Notes: generated by a model not told the origin, from the letters alone. Shown: positions 34,760-46,560, numbered from the stretch's first letter. The stretch is DNA of 46,650 nt from Rhynchosporium graminicola (GCA_900074885.1 FJUW01000016.1:1124505-1171154); one strand, 5' to 3'. Translations and numbers: made by a program.

Positions 34760-36150
34760 ATGCAAAACTATCGCAACTTCATGCCCACACTTAATAATCA
34801 TCAACTTCAAGTTCTGCGAGAATCACAAAATGCCGCCCAAGATATTGAAAAGAACCTCCTCGTTGCTACCAGCAGCACGCCAACAAGAACTCGAGAACTT
34901 GCTCAAGCGCAAAGTTTCAGGCGTATCATGGTCTCAACCACCGAAACAGTTGCGTCCTTCATTGAAGCCAAGCAGAGACAATTGGAGGCAGATTATGCAT
35001 TCAAGCAGGCGGAACGGAACTTTTTGAAGGAGGCGTTGGATCAAAAAGTTATAAGCAAGGCGCAATTCGAAGACACGATCAAGGAAATCCCATCGCAAAA
35101 AGCTGTGGATGAAGTTCAGGATCAACTCGTCGTGTTGAGAGGTGACAGGAAATTTGTGGAGGACGACATGCGAGATAGAGAGCTACAAAAAGAGGAGTTC
35201 GAACAGGGATACATGTCCCTCATGATCCAGAAAGTGGAATCCGCGCAAGCACAGAAATCTAAGCAAGGCGCGATAAGCAAACAGCTAATCTTTCGGAAGG
35301 CTGTTCTGGACAGGTATGACGGCTCACAGATTGTTCCTGTTTCAGAACAGGTTCAACATTATTGCATGCTCACTGGGTGGCATCCAACGATTGGGGTGGA
35401 GAGCCGAGGAAAAGCAGCCCATCTGGTCCCCAGAATATTGGACGGAACAGATCTCAGGGCTTGATTCGGAGTTAGTAGTGGGGGTGAGGCCATCGCTTCT
35501 TCACCAACAAATGGTATGTTTTGCTTTGCGAGTTATCAGAGTGCTTTAGAACTAATCTGATTCAGCGCTCCTACTACATGAAACAATAGAAAAGGCACTG
35601 GATGCCTGCGAGATAGTGTTCTTTCCCGAGATCAAAGGCAAAGACACGATATGGAGAACATATGTCATAGACACGAGTCCAAAGAACATGACGGAGATGA
35701 TTACGCAGACCTTCAAGTGGGCAGTGAGTCCTCCATTTTTCTATTTCTGAGGAGACTACTGATAATTACAGGACCTGCATCTTAAACCCCTCCAGTTTCT
35801 CAAGGATAATAGGCCTGCAAAGCGTTTTTTTATACTTCCGTTTTGTGGCCACTTACCTGGTCCTGCAACGAAGAAATGCGGACATGTCATGGGTCAAAGA
35901 GATCTCATCGAAAGGGTATCTATGGGCCACGCCAGGACCATATCTTAGAAAAACCCTTCTCCTTGCCCTCGCAAGAAGGGTAAGTGATGCCTACGAGCCA
36001 GAGGCCTTCTATCTCGAGAACAGCTTCGGAGACCTCCCATAGGCAAAAGTGAGCGCGGACGACGAAGCAGTATATGCAAGAACACTCGCAGAAACACTGG
36101 TTTTATCTGCTGAAAACGAAGAAGAGGAAGATTATGAGCAGGATTATTAG
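34760..36150 (+). pseudogene. HNH-nuclease domain protein, fungal type, with three disabling lesions
   Basis: Start ATG is at 34760. An N-terminal coiled-coil-like region (about 60-180) precedes a fungal HNH domain (HNH_2 type): CMLTGWHP, KAAHLVPRIL (H221), then SPTN and LLLHETIEKAL supply the H-N-H. Two good introns are present: 35514-35565 (GTATGT, ACTAATC, TTCAG) and 35724-35771 (GTGAGT, ACTGATAA, ACAG). The C-terminus LYFRFVATYL, WATPGPYLRKTLLLALARRVSD fits the family, with an acidic end EEEEDYEQDY. Three lesions break it: TGA at 35462-35464, where an Arg or Trp would fit; one extra T in the T7 run at 35825-35831; and TAG at 36040-36042, after which the same frame stays open to TAG at 36148-36150. 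Such proteins are widespread in ascomycetes and mostly uncharacterised. Sequencing error could explain the T run but hardly both stops. Confidence 0.75.
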
Positions 36151-36666
36151 CGCCTATTGTCTCCGTTCTTTAGTCTATGCGAAAAATAACATGTTCATGT
36201 ATCGAGTTCCTATGTCGAAGGACGGGATCTCGGATCTAGCAAATGAAAAGCCCTCGCGAAGAGAGTCGGAGCTCGGCGAGGTCCACCGCCACCGCCTGGC
36301 AGAATAATGATTTCCCAGTCATCATCACCAAGTGTTGGCATGTTGCGTGACTCGATCCTCAAATTACCAGGAGCCAGTCGGGCGGACGTGTCATTGCTCT
36401 ACAACAGACACTGTATTCTGAATATATCTTAACATTGGTCAATCTTGAGTGTTTCTCACTTTTCCGGCTTTCGCTAGCATTATTCGGCTTTCCAGTGCGA
36501 TCTCTACATGCAGCAGTTAGGGACCTTACCTCTCCCAGGCACCTATTCGAGAGTGGAAGAGAAACAAAGGAACAGCTCTCGTCTCAATTTTTCAATAATT
36601 TGAAATTCAAACACAAAAGATCAGCGTCAGGTTGCACAGATTAGAGCCACATTCTTTTCCTCAAAA
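36151..36666. other. Intergenic region upstream of AAH1
   Basis: The promoter and 5' leader of the adenine deaminase gene lie here. No repeat or gene is recognised. Confidence 0.5.
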
Positions 36667-37734
36667 ATGTCTAGCCCGAGTGTGCGGAAATGCCTTCACG
36701 ATCTACCAAAGTGTGAGCATCATCTTCACATCGAGGGCTCTTTATCGCCGACCCTCCTCTTTCGACTGGCAGTAACCAATAAGATTTCCCTTCCAGCCAT
36801 TGAAACCGATGCTTCATTTGCTTCACCCGAAAAGCTCGAAGACCGATATACCCGCTTTACATCTCTCAATGACTTTCTGCACTATTATTACATTGGAATG
36901 TCGGTCCTGATCACCACCGGTGATTTCGAGTCCCTTGCCTACGAGTACTTCACACGGGCGCACAATGATGGAGTGCACCATGCAGAGATCTTCTTCGACC
37001 CCCAAGCCCACACTTCTCGTGGCATCGCATACGAGACTGTAGTAACAGGATTGAGTACTGGTCAGAAGCGCGCTGAGCTGGATTTTGGGCTCACATCGAA
37101 GCTAATTCTATGCTTTTTGCGCCATCTCCCAGCCAGTGATGCAAAAGAGACATACCAAGCAGCAGAGGCTCTGGGCCATTTCTCCAGTGGGGCGGTAGCG
37201 GGTATCGGCCTTGACAGTAGTGAAGTCGGCTTTCCCCCGGAGATATTTAGAGAGGTTTACGAACTTGCGAGCCAATCTGGTGTACGGCGAACTGCACATG
37301 CTGGAGAAGAAGGGGATTCCACTTACATCTCGAGAGCATTGGACTTGTGCAACACAGAGCGTATTGATCACGGGATTCGACTAATCGATGACGAAGAACT
37401 CTTACAAACGGTTGCACGAAACAAGATCCTGGTCACGATATGCCCCTTGAGTAATGTCAGGCTGAAGTGTGTCAAGGAGGTTGCAGAGCTGCCTATCAGG
37501 AAATTCATGGCCGAGGGTGTGAGATTCAGTATCAACAGCGACGACCCAGCTTATTTTGGTGGTTACATCCTTGACAATTACATTGCCGTACAAAACGCAT
37601 TTGGTTTGAGTTTGGAGGAATGGAAATTTATCGCCGATAGCGCAATCGAGGGAAGTTGGTGTGATAATGGAAGAAAGAAGATTCTGCTTGAAAGGGTTGA
37701 GCAATGGGCTGAAACTTATAAAGGCACTCTATGA
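36667..37734 (+). CDS. AAH1: Adenine deaminase (Aah1-type, 355 aa)
   Basis: This enzyme deaminates adenine to hypoxanthine plus ammonia in purine salvage and adenine catabolism. It is a cytosolic zinc enzyme of the adenosine/adenine deaminase TIM-barrel family. Visible metal and catalytic motifs are H19-x-H21 in CEHHLHIEGSL, H211 and E214 in HAGEEG, H235 in RIDHG and D292-D293 in SINSDDPAYFGG. The block PLSNVRLKCVKE and the end IEGSWC are typical of fungal Aah1 rather than adenosine deaminase. The length is close to the yeast enzyme (about 350 aa). It has no intron and is intact. A 62-bp piece of the gene (37089-37150, around FLRHLPASDAK) is duplicated at 34564-34629. Sequence alone supports adenine as substrate well, but not with certainty. 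Confidence 0.92.
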   Translation: MSSPSVRKCLHDLPKCEHHLHIEGSLSPTLLFRLAVTNKISLPAIETDASFASPEKLEDRYTRFTSLNDFLHYYYIGMSVLITTGDFESLAYEYFTRAHNDGVHHAEIFFDPQAHTSRGIAYETVVTGLSTGQKRAELDFGLTSKLILCFLRHLPASDAKETYQAAEALGHFSSGAVAGIGLDSSEVGFPPEIFREVYELASQSGVRRTAHAGEEGDSTYISRALDLCNTERIDHGIRLIDDEELLQTVARNKILVTICPLSNVRLKCVKEVAELPIRKFMAEGVRFSINSDDPAYFGGYILDNYIAVQNAFGLSLEEWKFIADSAIEGSWCDNGRKKILLERVEQWAETYKGTL

Positions 37735-39476
37735 AAGTATCAAATACGCTTTACATCGGATCTTGACTCATTTTACTCATATACTGTATGTAAGTAAGTA
37801 TTGCACTATAAGCAAGTATTATTTGCTCTTAGACTTTTACTAGCCTCAAAGTGTCGATAATCAATTTTGTCTGATATTCAGCCAACGAGGCGAGGGAAAT
37901 TCGTCTCGGTGAAGTACAAACCTGCTAATCGGCACGGTTAAGTATATTTGACTATCGCAACTCGATTTTGAAGTCATAGATATACCTCACGACATTACAC
38001 AAGTAATAATTCGAAGTCACACAAGCTTTTGACGACTTTACTGCAACTTATTTTCTTAAATAAAAAAAGGTATAACCAGCTTGCAAAATCGCTCCGCTGG
38101 AGACGAATTTCCTAAGCCTCGTAATGCATGCGACAGATTGACTTGGTGCCCGTTTCGTCTTACAAAGGGTCGGTCTTACTAAGTATTTGATTTCCTGCTT
38201 CACAATCAAGAACTTCGGCTCTCTGCTGATAAGTTGCTCGACTCCAACATGTACTTTACAATCAGCATACATATGTGTGCTTGGAGATCTAATTCGTACA
38301 TGCCAGATGCGTCCACGCATTTCGCACAGTCTCGAGTACGCTGTCATCCTGGGAGTCTCGGTGATTCTAACCATCCGAAAGCTAATAAAATATTCGCTCA
38401 ATGCAACAACCGACATTGTGGATGGTTGTTCTGATCGTCCAAGAGAATAATGCTCTCTGCGCGCGCTTAGGCATCCTCTTACAAGGCCCAGATCATATCA
38501 GCAATTGAAACCGGCATTACGATAGGCAGCAGAGGCAATCAGGGAGTATCTTTCAATCTCGAGAAACTGATTGCGTATAGGGACTCAAGACTGCCGCCAC
38601 TCGTCGCACAGTCACGGAACTTTCTGAGTACCTACGATTCTGTTACGACATGAATAGTAAGTAAGTCTTTAGGTGCGAAAGACGCGAAGATGCAGTGCCT
38701 AATTTGTATCTGGAGGAAACATCTAATCATTCAAATCACTGAGTCATCGTTTGAGCCAATGGTTGAAACCTCGTCCGTTCATTGTTTGAGGGTGAATGAG
38801 ATCATCGTGCTAGTTTTGGGCAGCTTGTAACTCCAAAATCAAAGCAGTGATGCGCCGCAAACCTTCACTATGTACCTTAAACAACCTACTGTGTTGTATA
38901 GATATTGGTAGGTAGTATTGATTTCGACTAATTCATCTCCAGCTAAGAAATTATCTTCAACCCCCATGATACAATCATCATCAGCTTATTGCTTTGGTAA
39001 AGTCTTCATCAACTGGTTCTATGACTTTGAAGTGAGGCACCCAATAATAACGTGTGATGTTTTCGTAACTCTAGAGACGAGCTGCGAAACTCACTTGTAC
39101 TTACCAGTCCTCTCTTTTGTCCGGAGACGAATTTTTATGGCCTTTTCAGGTTGTTTTGGTGAGTCTACAAGTATCTTCAGTAAGTGAAAGGACGGCGCCT
39201 AAGGACCTCGGGATACAGTAGTATGGCTAAATTTCCCCACTCTTCCATGGGGTCGACTCTGCACCTTTTAAACGCAAGTCTGGTATTCTGTTCAAGCTGT
39301 GAGTTTCTCTATCTAGATCTAACCCAGTTCATTCTCCGTAGGTAGATCTTCCAGTATTGTCCTGGCTCCGCAATAGCTGAGACCGAAGTGCTGACCAGCT
39401 GCAACCAGGCAAACTACAAAGCGCGAAGCTCAAGGAAAGGCCCCGATCGAAAATTACAGCCCAGCGTTGATCGACC
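37735..39476. other. Intergenic region between AAH1 and the isochorismatase gene
   Basis: This stretch is AT-leaning and holds only small frames on both strands (for example 38048-38416 minus) without family features. The last part contains the promoter of the isochorismatase-family gene. Confidence 0.5.
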
Positions 39477-40403
39477 ATGCCTGACTCTACAGTCCCACCG
39501 TCATCAATTATCGGTAATACATCAAATTTCTGGCTCTTCAATGAAAACAGTGGCTTCGACTTAACCCATCCTTCTACGCCTCAGTCCCCATTTATCTACC
39601 CCCGACTCAAGCTCCACACAACTAACACTCCCATCACGATATGTCCACACAAGACAGCTTTGGTCATAATTGACATGCAAAACTTCTTCCTCTCCACAGC
39701 ACTAGGTAGACCACGAGGACCTGGCCATAATGCTGAAGATGCACTGCTGGCCTACGGAATCCCAGCAGCACGCAGAGCCGGCATTCAGATTGTCTGGGTA
39801 ACATGGGGACTTACGGATGAGGATTTGAGCACGATGCCTCCGGCTACCTTTCGAGCCTTCAGTTTTCGAGGCGAAGAAACTGGGTTCGAGGATGCCGATC
39901 GGGATATCGGTCCCAAGCGACCAGAAGTCAGGACAGAAAATGGTCTGGGATTTCTGCTTGGAGAGGTCAAGCTTGAGGATGGCAGTACTATCGAGGCTGG
40001 TCGGATGCTGTTTCGTGATCAGTGGAACTCGGCGCTCCACGGTCGACTTGCAGCTGCGTTCGAAGACGGATTGAAGGCTCCGGTTCCGGATGTACGGTTC
40101 CATAAGAATCGTATTTCGGCGTTATGGGAGCCTCGGAGTGACTTGCACGATTTTCTCAAGGAGAGGGGATTCAGGACTTTGATGTTTACGGGCGTTAATA
40201 CAGATCAGTGTGTTTTAGCTACGGTTCAAGACGCAGCGTTGAAAGGGTATGATACTGTATTATTGAGGGATGGATGCGGTAGTCCGAGGGATTTTGCGAG
40301 AGACATGGTGGAGTTTAATTGCGGGAAGGTTTGGGGATTTGTGTCGAGCTGTGTGGAGCTTACTAGAAGTGTCCATGAGCGCCATGATAAGGGTCCGAAA
40401 TGA
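39477..40403 (+). CDS. Isochorismatase-family cysteine hydrolase (308 aa)
   Basis: This is a cysteine hydrolase of the isochorismatase superfamily with the complete triad: D66 in ALVIIDMQNFF, K210 in RFHKNRISAL and C245 in TGVNTDQCVLATV, preceded by the usual cis-peptide region (FTGVNTD). Strand-helix alternation (IQIVWVTWG, YDTVLLRDGC) fits the fold. An N-terminal extension of about 55 residues precedes the core. There is no signal peptide and no intron. Members cleave isochorismate, nicotinamide, N-carbamoyl compounds or related amides, and the substrate here cannot be told. The absence of secretion features argues against a secreted isochorismatase effector. Its 3' end lies about 550 bp from the candidate LTR of the Copia element. 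Confidence 0.85.
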   Translation: MPDSTVPPSSIIGNTSNFWLFNENSGFDLTHPSTPQSPFIYPRLKLHTTNTPITICPHKTALVIIDMQNFFLSTALGRPRGPGHNAEDALLAYGIPAARRAGIQIVWVTWGLTDEDLSTMPPATFRAFSFRGEETGFEDADRDIGPKRPEVRTENGLGFLLGEVKLEDGSTIEAGRMLFRDQWNSALHGRLAAAFEDGLKAPVPDVRFHKNRISALWEPRSDLHDFLKERGFRTLMFTGVNTDQCVLATVQDAALKGYDTVLLRDGCGSPRDFARDMVEFNCGKVWGFVSSCVELTRSVHERHDKGPK

Positions 40404-40951
40404 CAAGATCTTGGAGCGTTCTAAGTTCTGTGTTGGATTGGATCTGCATATGAGTTATACATACAAATTCAATTGTCTTGGAGTTGTTTCATATCACAGC
40501 GTCACTTGTATGAAGCAACATATTCTATTATCATCAGAAATTGGCTGATGTTGTGTTTCGATACAACAGTTGAACGTGAAGTGCTTGCTTGCATACCTAC
40601 TTTAAAATTCTCAACCTCGCTTGGCTTACGGAACTGTCTGTGTACTGGAGCCCTCTGCAGCTTTCAGACTTTAAGAATTGACCCTTGCATTTTATACGTC
40701 TACCTCACTCTCGAGTATCTCTCTTACAATCCGGTTCACGACATTCCACTCTTGATCCTGCAGTCCTAAGAAACGAATCATAGCACTGTGGCATCTCTTC
40801 ATCTGTTCGATTCCCGCGCTCCTCTCTCACACCACTCTCTCTTCTCCGTCTCAATCAACGACTGGGTTTTCGCTCTTAATACCAGTACTATTGTCGCCAT
40901 CACCTTCAAGAAAATACAAAACTCTACCAACTTTTGATCCTAAGCAGATAC
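40404..40951. other. 3' flank of the isochorismatase gene up to the Copia element
   Basis: No gene is seen. If the LTR boundary at 40952 is right, the five bases before it (GATAC) are the left target-site duplication and should recur just beyond the other LTR, outside the window. Confidence 0.4.
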
Positions 40952-41190
40952 TGTTGGTATCACTCTGTCGTAGTACGTACAATCAAGTAGTCTGCGTGAG
41001 CCAAAGTACAGTGATAATAGTAGTAGTATTATCTGTTGTATCGTGGCTGTCTTTCCTAGGTAGTCGAGACTCCGTAAGGGCTGTCTTTCCTAGGTAGTCG
41101 AGACTCCGTAAGGGAGATATATCTGGCCGGCTAAACCCCGGTGCAGATACTCGACTAACACGTGACTATGGACCAACATATGGACCAACA
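40952..41190 (-). repeat. Candidate 3' LTR of the Copia element (239 bp)
   Basis: Read on the minus strand the segment begins TGTTGGTCCATA and ends GTGATACCAACA, giving a perfect 7-bp terminal inversion (TGTTGGT/ACCAACA) of the TG...CA kind. The length is typical of Copia LTRs, and it starts 168 bp after the polyprotein stop. The first 12-13 bases are present twice, so the true start could be about 12 bp further in. No classical polypurine tract is obvious upstream. The partner LTR lies right of 46650, so identity could not be tested. Confidence 0.5.
41045..41112. repeat. Perfect tandem duplication of 34 bp inside the candidate LTR
   Basis: Two identical 34-base units (41045-41078 and 41079-41112) begin GGCTGTCTTTCCTAGG and end GACTCCGTAAG. 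The perfect identity indicates a very recent duplication or strong homogenisation. Confidence 0.9.
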
Positions 41191-41358
41191 CTGGGAGTAC
41201 TTTAAAGTAGCTCCAAACTATCTACTTCTCCGTATGAAAGCAACGCTTTTTGCCTTCTAGCAAGAGTAGTACCGTAGTACTACTCGTGCAGAAGTATTAT
41301 GTAGTATACAGGTTTCCACGTGATCAGGTCCAAAGATTAGATGACTGAACCAAACGCC
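41191..41358 (-). other. 3' untranslated segment of the Copia element
   Basis: This 168-bp stretch lies between the polyprotein stop and the candidate LTR. It includes a CACGTG at about 41318. The polypurine tract expected here is not clear. Confidence 0.4.
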
Positions 41359-44300
41359 TCACAGGCTCTCTTCCGGCTTCAAGTCATCCAAATTCCCTCT
41401 ATCTACCCATTCCATGGGCTTAATAACCAATTGATTCGTGTGCAATAGCTCCTTCAAAGCTCCGTTGCAATTTGTCTTAGTCATCGCATCCGCAGGGTTA
41501 TCTGGCCCTGCCACCCAAATCACCTCCGATATCTCCTTTCTTTCGTACGCCTGACGTAGACACATAAGGTCGATCATCAATCTCTTCTCTCTTGTAGTAT
41601 TAAGTCGTACTACGCAGTCGTATAAAGATTTAGAATCGGTAACCATAATCAAAGGTAGTACCGTGATCTCCATGATCTGCTCAATAGTAGTCTTAATAGC
41701 CCCGGCCATATCAAAACCTTCTGACATAGCGTATAGTTCAGAGGCTAGTACAGATCTGGTAACTCTCTTACAGCAGACCGAAGACCAGTGAATAACGTTT
41801 GCCTTATTGTACTTATCTGTAAGTACGCAGACGTAGCCAATTTGAGAGTGGAAGTCTTTCAAATTAGCAAATGAACCGTCGGTAAATACGACGAGTTTAA
41901 GAGACTTCTTATCCAATTTGACGTATCGGAGACCTTTACTACAGTTGAGCTTTTGCCATAAGATTCTCTTGTTCAAGAGCTCAAAGTCTTTCTCTGTCGG
42001 ATTCATAGTTTGAGCGGCAAAAGAGACGTCAAACGAAGCTTCCGGCTGAGAAACAGTTGCTAGGTATGAACCTCTAGCTCTCTGGGCGGCAAATTGCTCG
42101 ATTTGGGTGAGACCTTGTCGTATACCTCCACGGGAGTTAGTGAGATTAACTGGTTCCTTCTCAATTATTCTCAACGTCTTATCGTACGATTGTTGAGACA
42201 GTCGAATAGAGCCGTCAGTTTCCAAGGTAATATGACCTCCATTGAAGTCAATTGGGTGTAAAGTAGTCAACTGTTCTCTCTCGTTCGACTTGAATCCGGC
42301 TTTCTGTAGCTCTCTCTCTTCTGCGTCTATAAAGGTCTTATTACCGACGAAGAAGGTGTCGTCAATCTGAAGACCAAGAGCTCCTGTACCAGCTTCACCT
42401 GAAACAGACAGTAGACACGTGTCGAACGTCGATGGTACCATATGGAGCTTCTTGACCTTATGTCCATGGTATGTACCGAACCAATGGTTCGCTGATTCTG
42501 GTACACCGTACATAGGCCCAACGCACCGCAAAAACCAATGTAGCCAAGCCAGAATCTCCTTTGGAGGGCGCACGAAGAAGTCACGTATTAGGTGTGACGT
42601 AGACTGAGTATAAGCTTGTGTAATATCACGGCTGTATACCTTAAACTCAGGGTGCATAACTGCGTATACTAGCAGTAGTCGTTGGCTGACTCGTTGAATA
42701 GTTGGTGATGTAGTGAGTACTTGGTTCTTTCCAGAGTCGTTATACGCCTGTACAACTAGTCTAGACTTCTCGTAGGCCTTCTGTGTACCCTCAAATTTTG
42801 TCTGGTCGATGAATTTAGCGTTAAAGACCCTAGCTCCGGCTGGCAATTCATCTTTATGGACTAATTCAAAGATCCCTGCAGCGATTAAACCGTCAATCTC
42901 CTTACGTCTTGACGCAGCGTATTGAGGTTCTACTACTGGGAAACCAATGAATAATTCATCCGTATAATTCAAGTAAACTTCAACGTTATCGTCTCTGAAT
43001 CGAATTGGCTTTCGTCGATCTCGATGAGGTTGCTTCTTTGGTACTAGTATAGGTCGATTTGACTTAGTAGTACTAAGTGACGGTACTCCTGGGAGTAAGA
43101 CAGGGGGTGGTGAGAGTATAATTTCAGGTATAATACTCTCTGGTTCGTCAGAATCGATATCTTCTTCGTACCATGGTTTAATCGACGTAGAGCGAAAGGT
43201 TGTTGGTCCGCTGTCGATTTCTACTACGCAGTTCTCTCCGTCTGTAGAAATAAGTGGCCAAGGTCCATCCCAGAAGCCTTTCTCTCTCCAAACTAGTACT
43301 AGAGAGTTCAATGGAAGGTCTCTCACTACTGTAGAACTAGGTCCATTTCGAGTATTCAGGGCATCATTGACTTGCCGACGACTCCGTAGTTTGCGAATCT
43401 CTTCTATAGCCTTATGAAGTGCAGCAGCTCGTTGGGAGACTGATGGCGAAGGTGCGTCCATCTCTACCATTCTGGGATATGCTCCAAATACTAGCAAAAC
43501 AGGTACAATTCCACTAGGTCCAGAAATACAGTTGATTGCGTGGAATGCCATCTGTAGTGCCATATCTTGACTGAGGTGCGGTAATTCCTTACGAATTATC
43601 GTATAAGCTCTCTTCAGAGGGCCGTGGTATCTCTCTACCTTGCCAATAGAGTGGTGAGCCTCCACAGGTACAACTTTGACTGTAGAACCCTCTGTCTTGG
43701 CACTCTGTACGAATTCTTTTGATTTAAATTGCGTACCTGCGTCTGTAACGATAAAATCCGGTGGTCCAAGGTAGGTATCTATCCATACCTGCTTAAATCG
43801 GTTCCACACGTGTTCTGCAGATATATTGGTGAGAAAACCTCCGTTCTGAAAGGTAGTACCTTGGTCGACTATATGTAAGACTTGCCGACCGTCTAGTTGC
43901 ATGATATCGATCACTACTTCGTAATTGAAGTGTATATTATCAGTATCGTGGAGCTTGAACTTGAATCTGCCTGGCGATCTTCCGTGTAGCTGGCAGTGCT
44001 TACAGAGCTTAGTAAGCTCCTTTAGTACCCCTGAGTTGTGCTCGTGACCGGCTTGTTGCAGTAAATCTTCCAGCTTTCTTACTGAGGGGTGTCCGAATCG
44101 GTGGTGAAGTCGACGTAAATCCGTCTCCGTAAGTACTCTCGTATTCGACTGGAAGCACTCCGTAATATACGTCTCAAGTGACTCCTTCCAGAGTAAGAAG
44201 AGGTGGCCGAATCTCCGTACAACTGGTATATCTCCCTGTGGCGTGACGAGTACGTTGCGAAGATTATCTAATATAACTCTGAGCTTATCCATATCGTCTA

Positions 44301-46560
44301 AACAGAGTAGAAACGGGGTATCTGTAGCCATAACCTCAAATTGGATCTTTCCAATTGGAGAAGGTACAATTACCATGCCAATAGAAGTAGCTTTGCCAAT
44401 ACCGAATTTGACGTTTATTCCACGGGAAGGCAAGAGTTCAGCCTTATATAGAGCCTTATAGGCTTCGTATTGACCTTTGCCTACTGTAGATACCTTTGCT
44501 GCTCCAGTATCGATCATAATTCCATGAAAAACTGACGAATTATATCGGGGGCTGCTTATCATCGTCTCTGCGGTCAGGTTCTCTTCCGTGGCTTCTTCGG
44601 CAGTGTCTAAGAGGTGTTTAAAAGCCGTATTTGCCAGGGTTTCTGTCATTAGCTGTGCGGCTGCCACTGAGACAGGTCCCATGGAAGTCATGAATAGAGC
44701 TTCCGGCTGAGCGTCGGAATCGTAGTCTGTATCGCTCCCGGCTTCGCATGAGGTAAAGGCAGTAGCTATATACTCGTCTTCTGTACCTTCGTACTCTGCG
44801 ACGTATTGTCTGTATGCTTTCTCAAAGACTCTTCCAAAGTTGCCTTTGAACTTAGAAGAGTTCTTCGCCTTGAACTTCTCCTTAGCCTTCTCTCTTTCTT
44901 CCACTGTATGGTCGAAGGACATGTGATCCGTAGCATTGCATACCCAGCACTTCTTGGCGTTGCCTTCCTTATCCAGCGTATTCATCTTCTTCTCTCCTTG
45001 TATTCTGAATCGCCCTTTACTGTCTCCCTTCTCTCCGTATGCTTGTCCTTTATCGGAATCGCTTCGGAATTTTCGATTAGTATAGAAGGTAGTACTAGTT
45101 GCAGGGTGTGCGTGTTCGTAGTTGACGATAGAGGTTCTGATAGAAGTAATCGTCTTTTCAGTAGAAGTTGTAGGTTGAGCCAGAGCAATTTGGCAGGCTT
45201 CCGAGCTTTGGCAGGCAGTAATAACCTTGTTTATGACGAACTTCTCATGGCGTAATTCAAAGGGTATGCTATGACGTAGCTCTCTAATCTGCGTAGAGAG
45301 TATATCAAAGCACTCTGAAGTCGTCTTTCCAGGGTTCTTTTCCTTGATCGATTCAAGAGTAAGAAGATTCCATGTAGTCAGGGAAGATCTGCTAAACTCC
45401 TCGCTCTCAAACTGATCCATCATATTCTTCAGTATAGTATCGAATTTGATAATCAGAGAGGTTCCAGGGATACTATTCAGACCGTAATAGTAGTGTTGGA
45501 GAGCAGCGCCTTTCAGCATTAATGGAAACGCCTTGCTATACTCCTCCGGTGGAATCTCGGCTCTTAAGCAGGCGTCGTAGAATATTCTGACCTTACTGCT
45601 GAAGCTGTCTCCGTCTCCCTTGAATTTCATCTCTTCTGGAAACATACGGGAGAAGCTGGCGATCTCCTTTCCATACGACTTCTCCTTCTCCTTCCGTACT
45701 GTATCATGGTACTCTCCCTCTCCTCCTCTAGCTCCTTGGTAGCCATCTCCTCCTCCTCCTCCTCCTCCTCCTTGGGAGCCTTCTCCTCCTTGGTAGCTTC
45801 CTCCTCCTCTAGCTCCTCCTCCTCCACTCCCCGCATTCTTCGGTGTACGCTTTCTATGGTGTCGCTGCTCTTCTCTATTCTGGTCAGAGGAGGTCTCTTT
45901 ATATTGCTGTACTTCTTCGGTAGAATCTCGGTCTTGTTGTGGAGGTTCGTAGTGTTCTTCATCAAAGTCGAATTCGCTGACAGGAGGTAAGCCGAGTGTA
46001 GTACGGCGTCTTTGTCGCAGTCTGTGGAACTCCTTCTTTGATCTCTCATACTCTAACTCGTCTTGTTGAGCAGCTATATCGTTTATCATCTCCTTCTCTC
46101 TCTCATCTCGCTGTTGCTGCGCAGATATCTGCTTCTCTAGTACTGGTGGGTTTAATACCATATACTGTAGCCGTGCAGAGAGTATCTTCTCTCCTGCCAT
46201 GCTCTCTAGTTCCTTCAAGGTCCAACTACTACGTATAGTATCCCATGGAGTATATAGAAGCTTGTATAGCTCCTGCGCAGGTTCGTCGCCTTCTTCGATA
46301 AATACACCTTTAGTACGTAGGGTGAATATGAGGTCATCATTTGACGATTTCTTAACAGATTTGAAAGAGTCTACTGTCCAACCTTCGTATATCTCCTTAA
46401 ATAAGGAGTGTAAGGGTCTGTCCACGTAGTCGGAGCTCTTGATTTGTCTGATAAGACCTTCTCCCTGTTTCCGTATAGTCTCCGGGTCTGGTGGGTCCTT
46501 GCCGGAGTTCGCAGGTGTGTCGAAAGCACTAACCTCGGGGGTATTATTATCTCTTACCAT
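41359..46560 (-). mobile_element. Ty1/Copia retrotransposon, intact Gag-Pol polyprotein (1733 aa)
   Basis: A single uninterrupted frame carries all expected parts in Copia order. Gag is about 1-600, with a Gly-rich tract at 244-272 and a zinc knuckle at 538-551 of unusual form (C538-x2-C541-x4-H546-x4-H551). The protease has D684-T-G-A. The integrase HHCC region is about 815-857 (RLHHRFGHPS, LCKHC). The integrase core is D885, D940, E976, an exact DD35E. A reverse transcriptase of the RVT_2 type follows (D1312 in RDITQAY, D1400-D1401 in LQIDDTFF). RNase H has D1561, E1608, D1642 and D1691. No stop or frameshift is present and there is no RIP signature, in contrast to 1-5545. This suggests a recent arrival and possible activity. 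The element acts through an RNA intermediate copied to DNA in virus-like particles. Its 5' LTR is beyond the right edge. Confidence 0.93.

Noticed and set aside
45627..46049. Minus-strand 140-codon Glu-rich frame and its plus-strand Ser-rich partner
   Set aside because: These are shadows of the Gly-rich tract of the Copia Gag in other frames.
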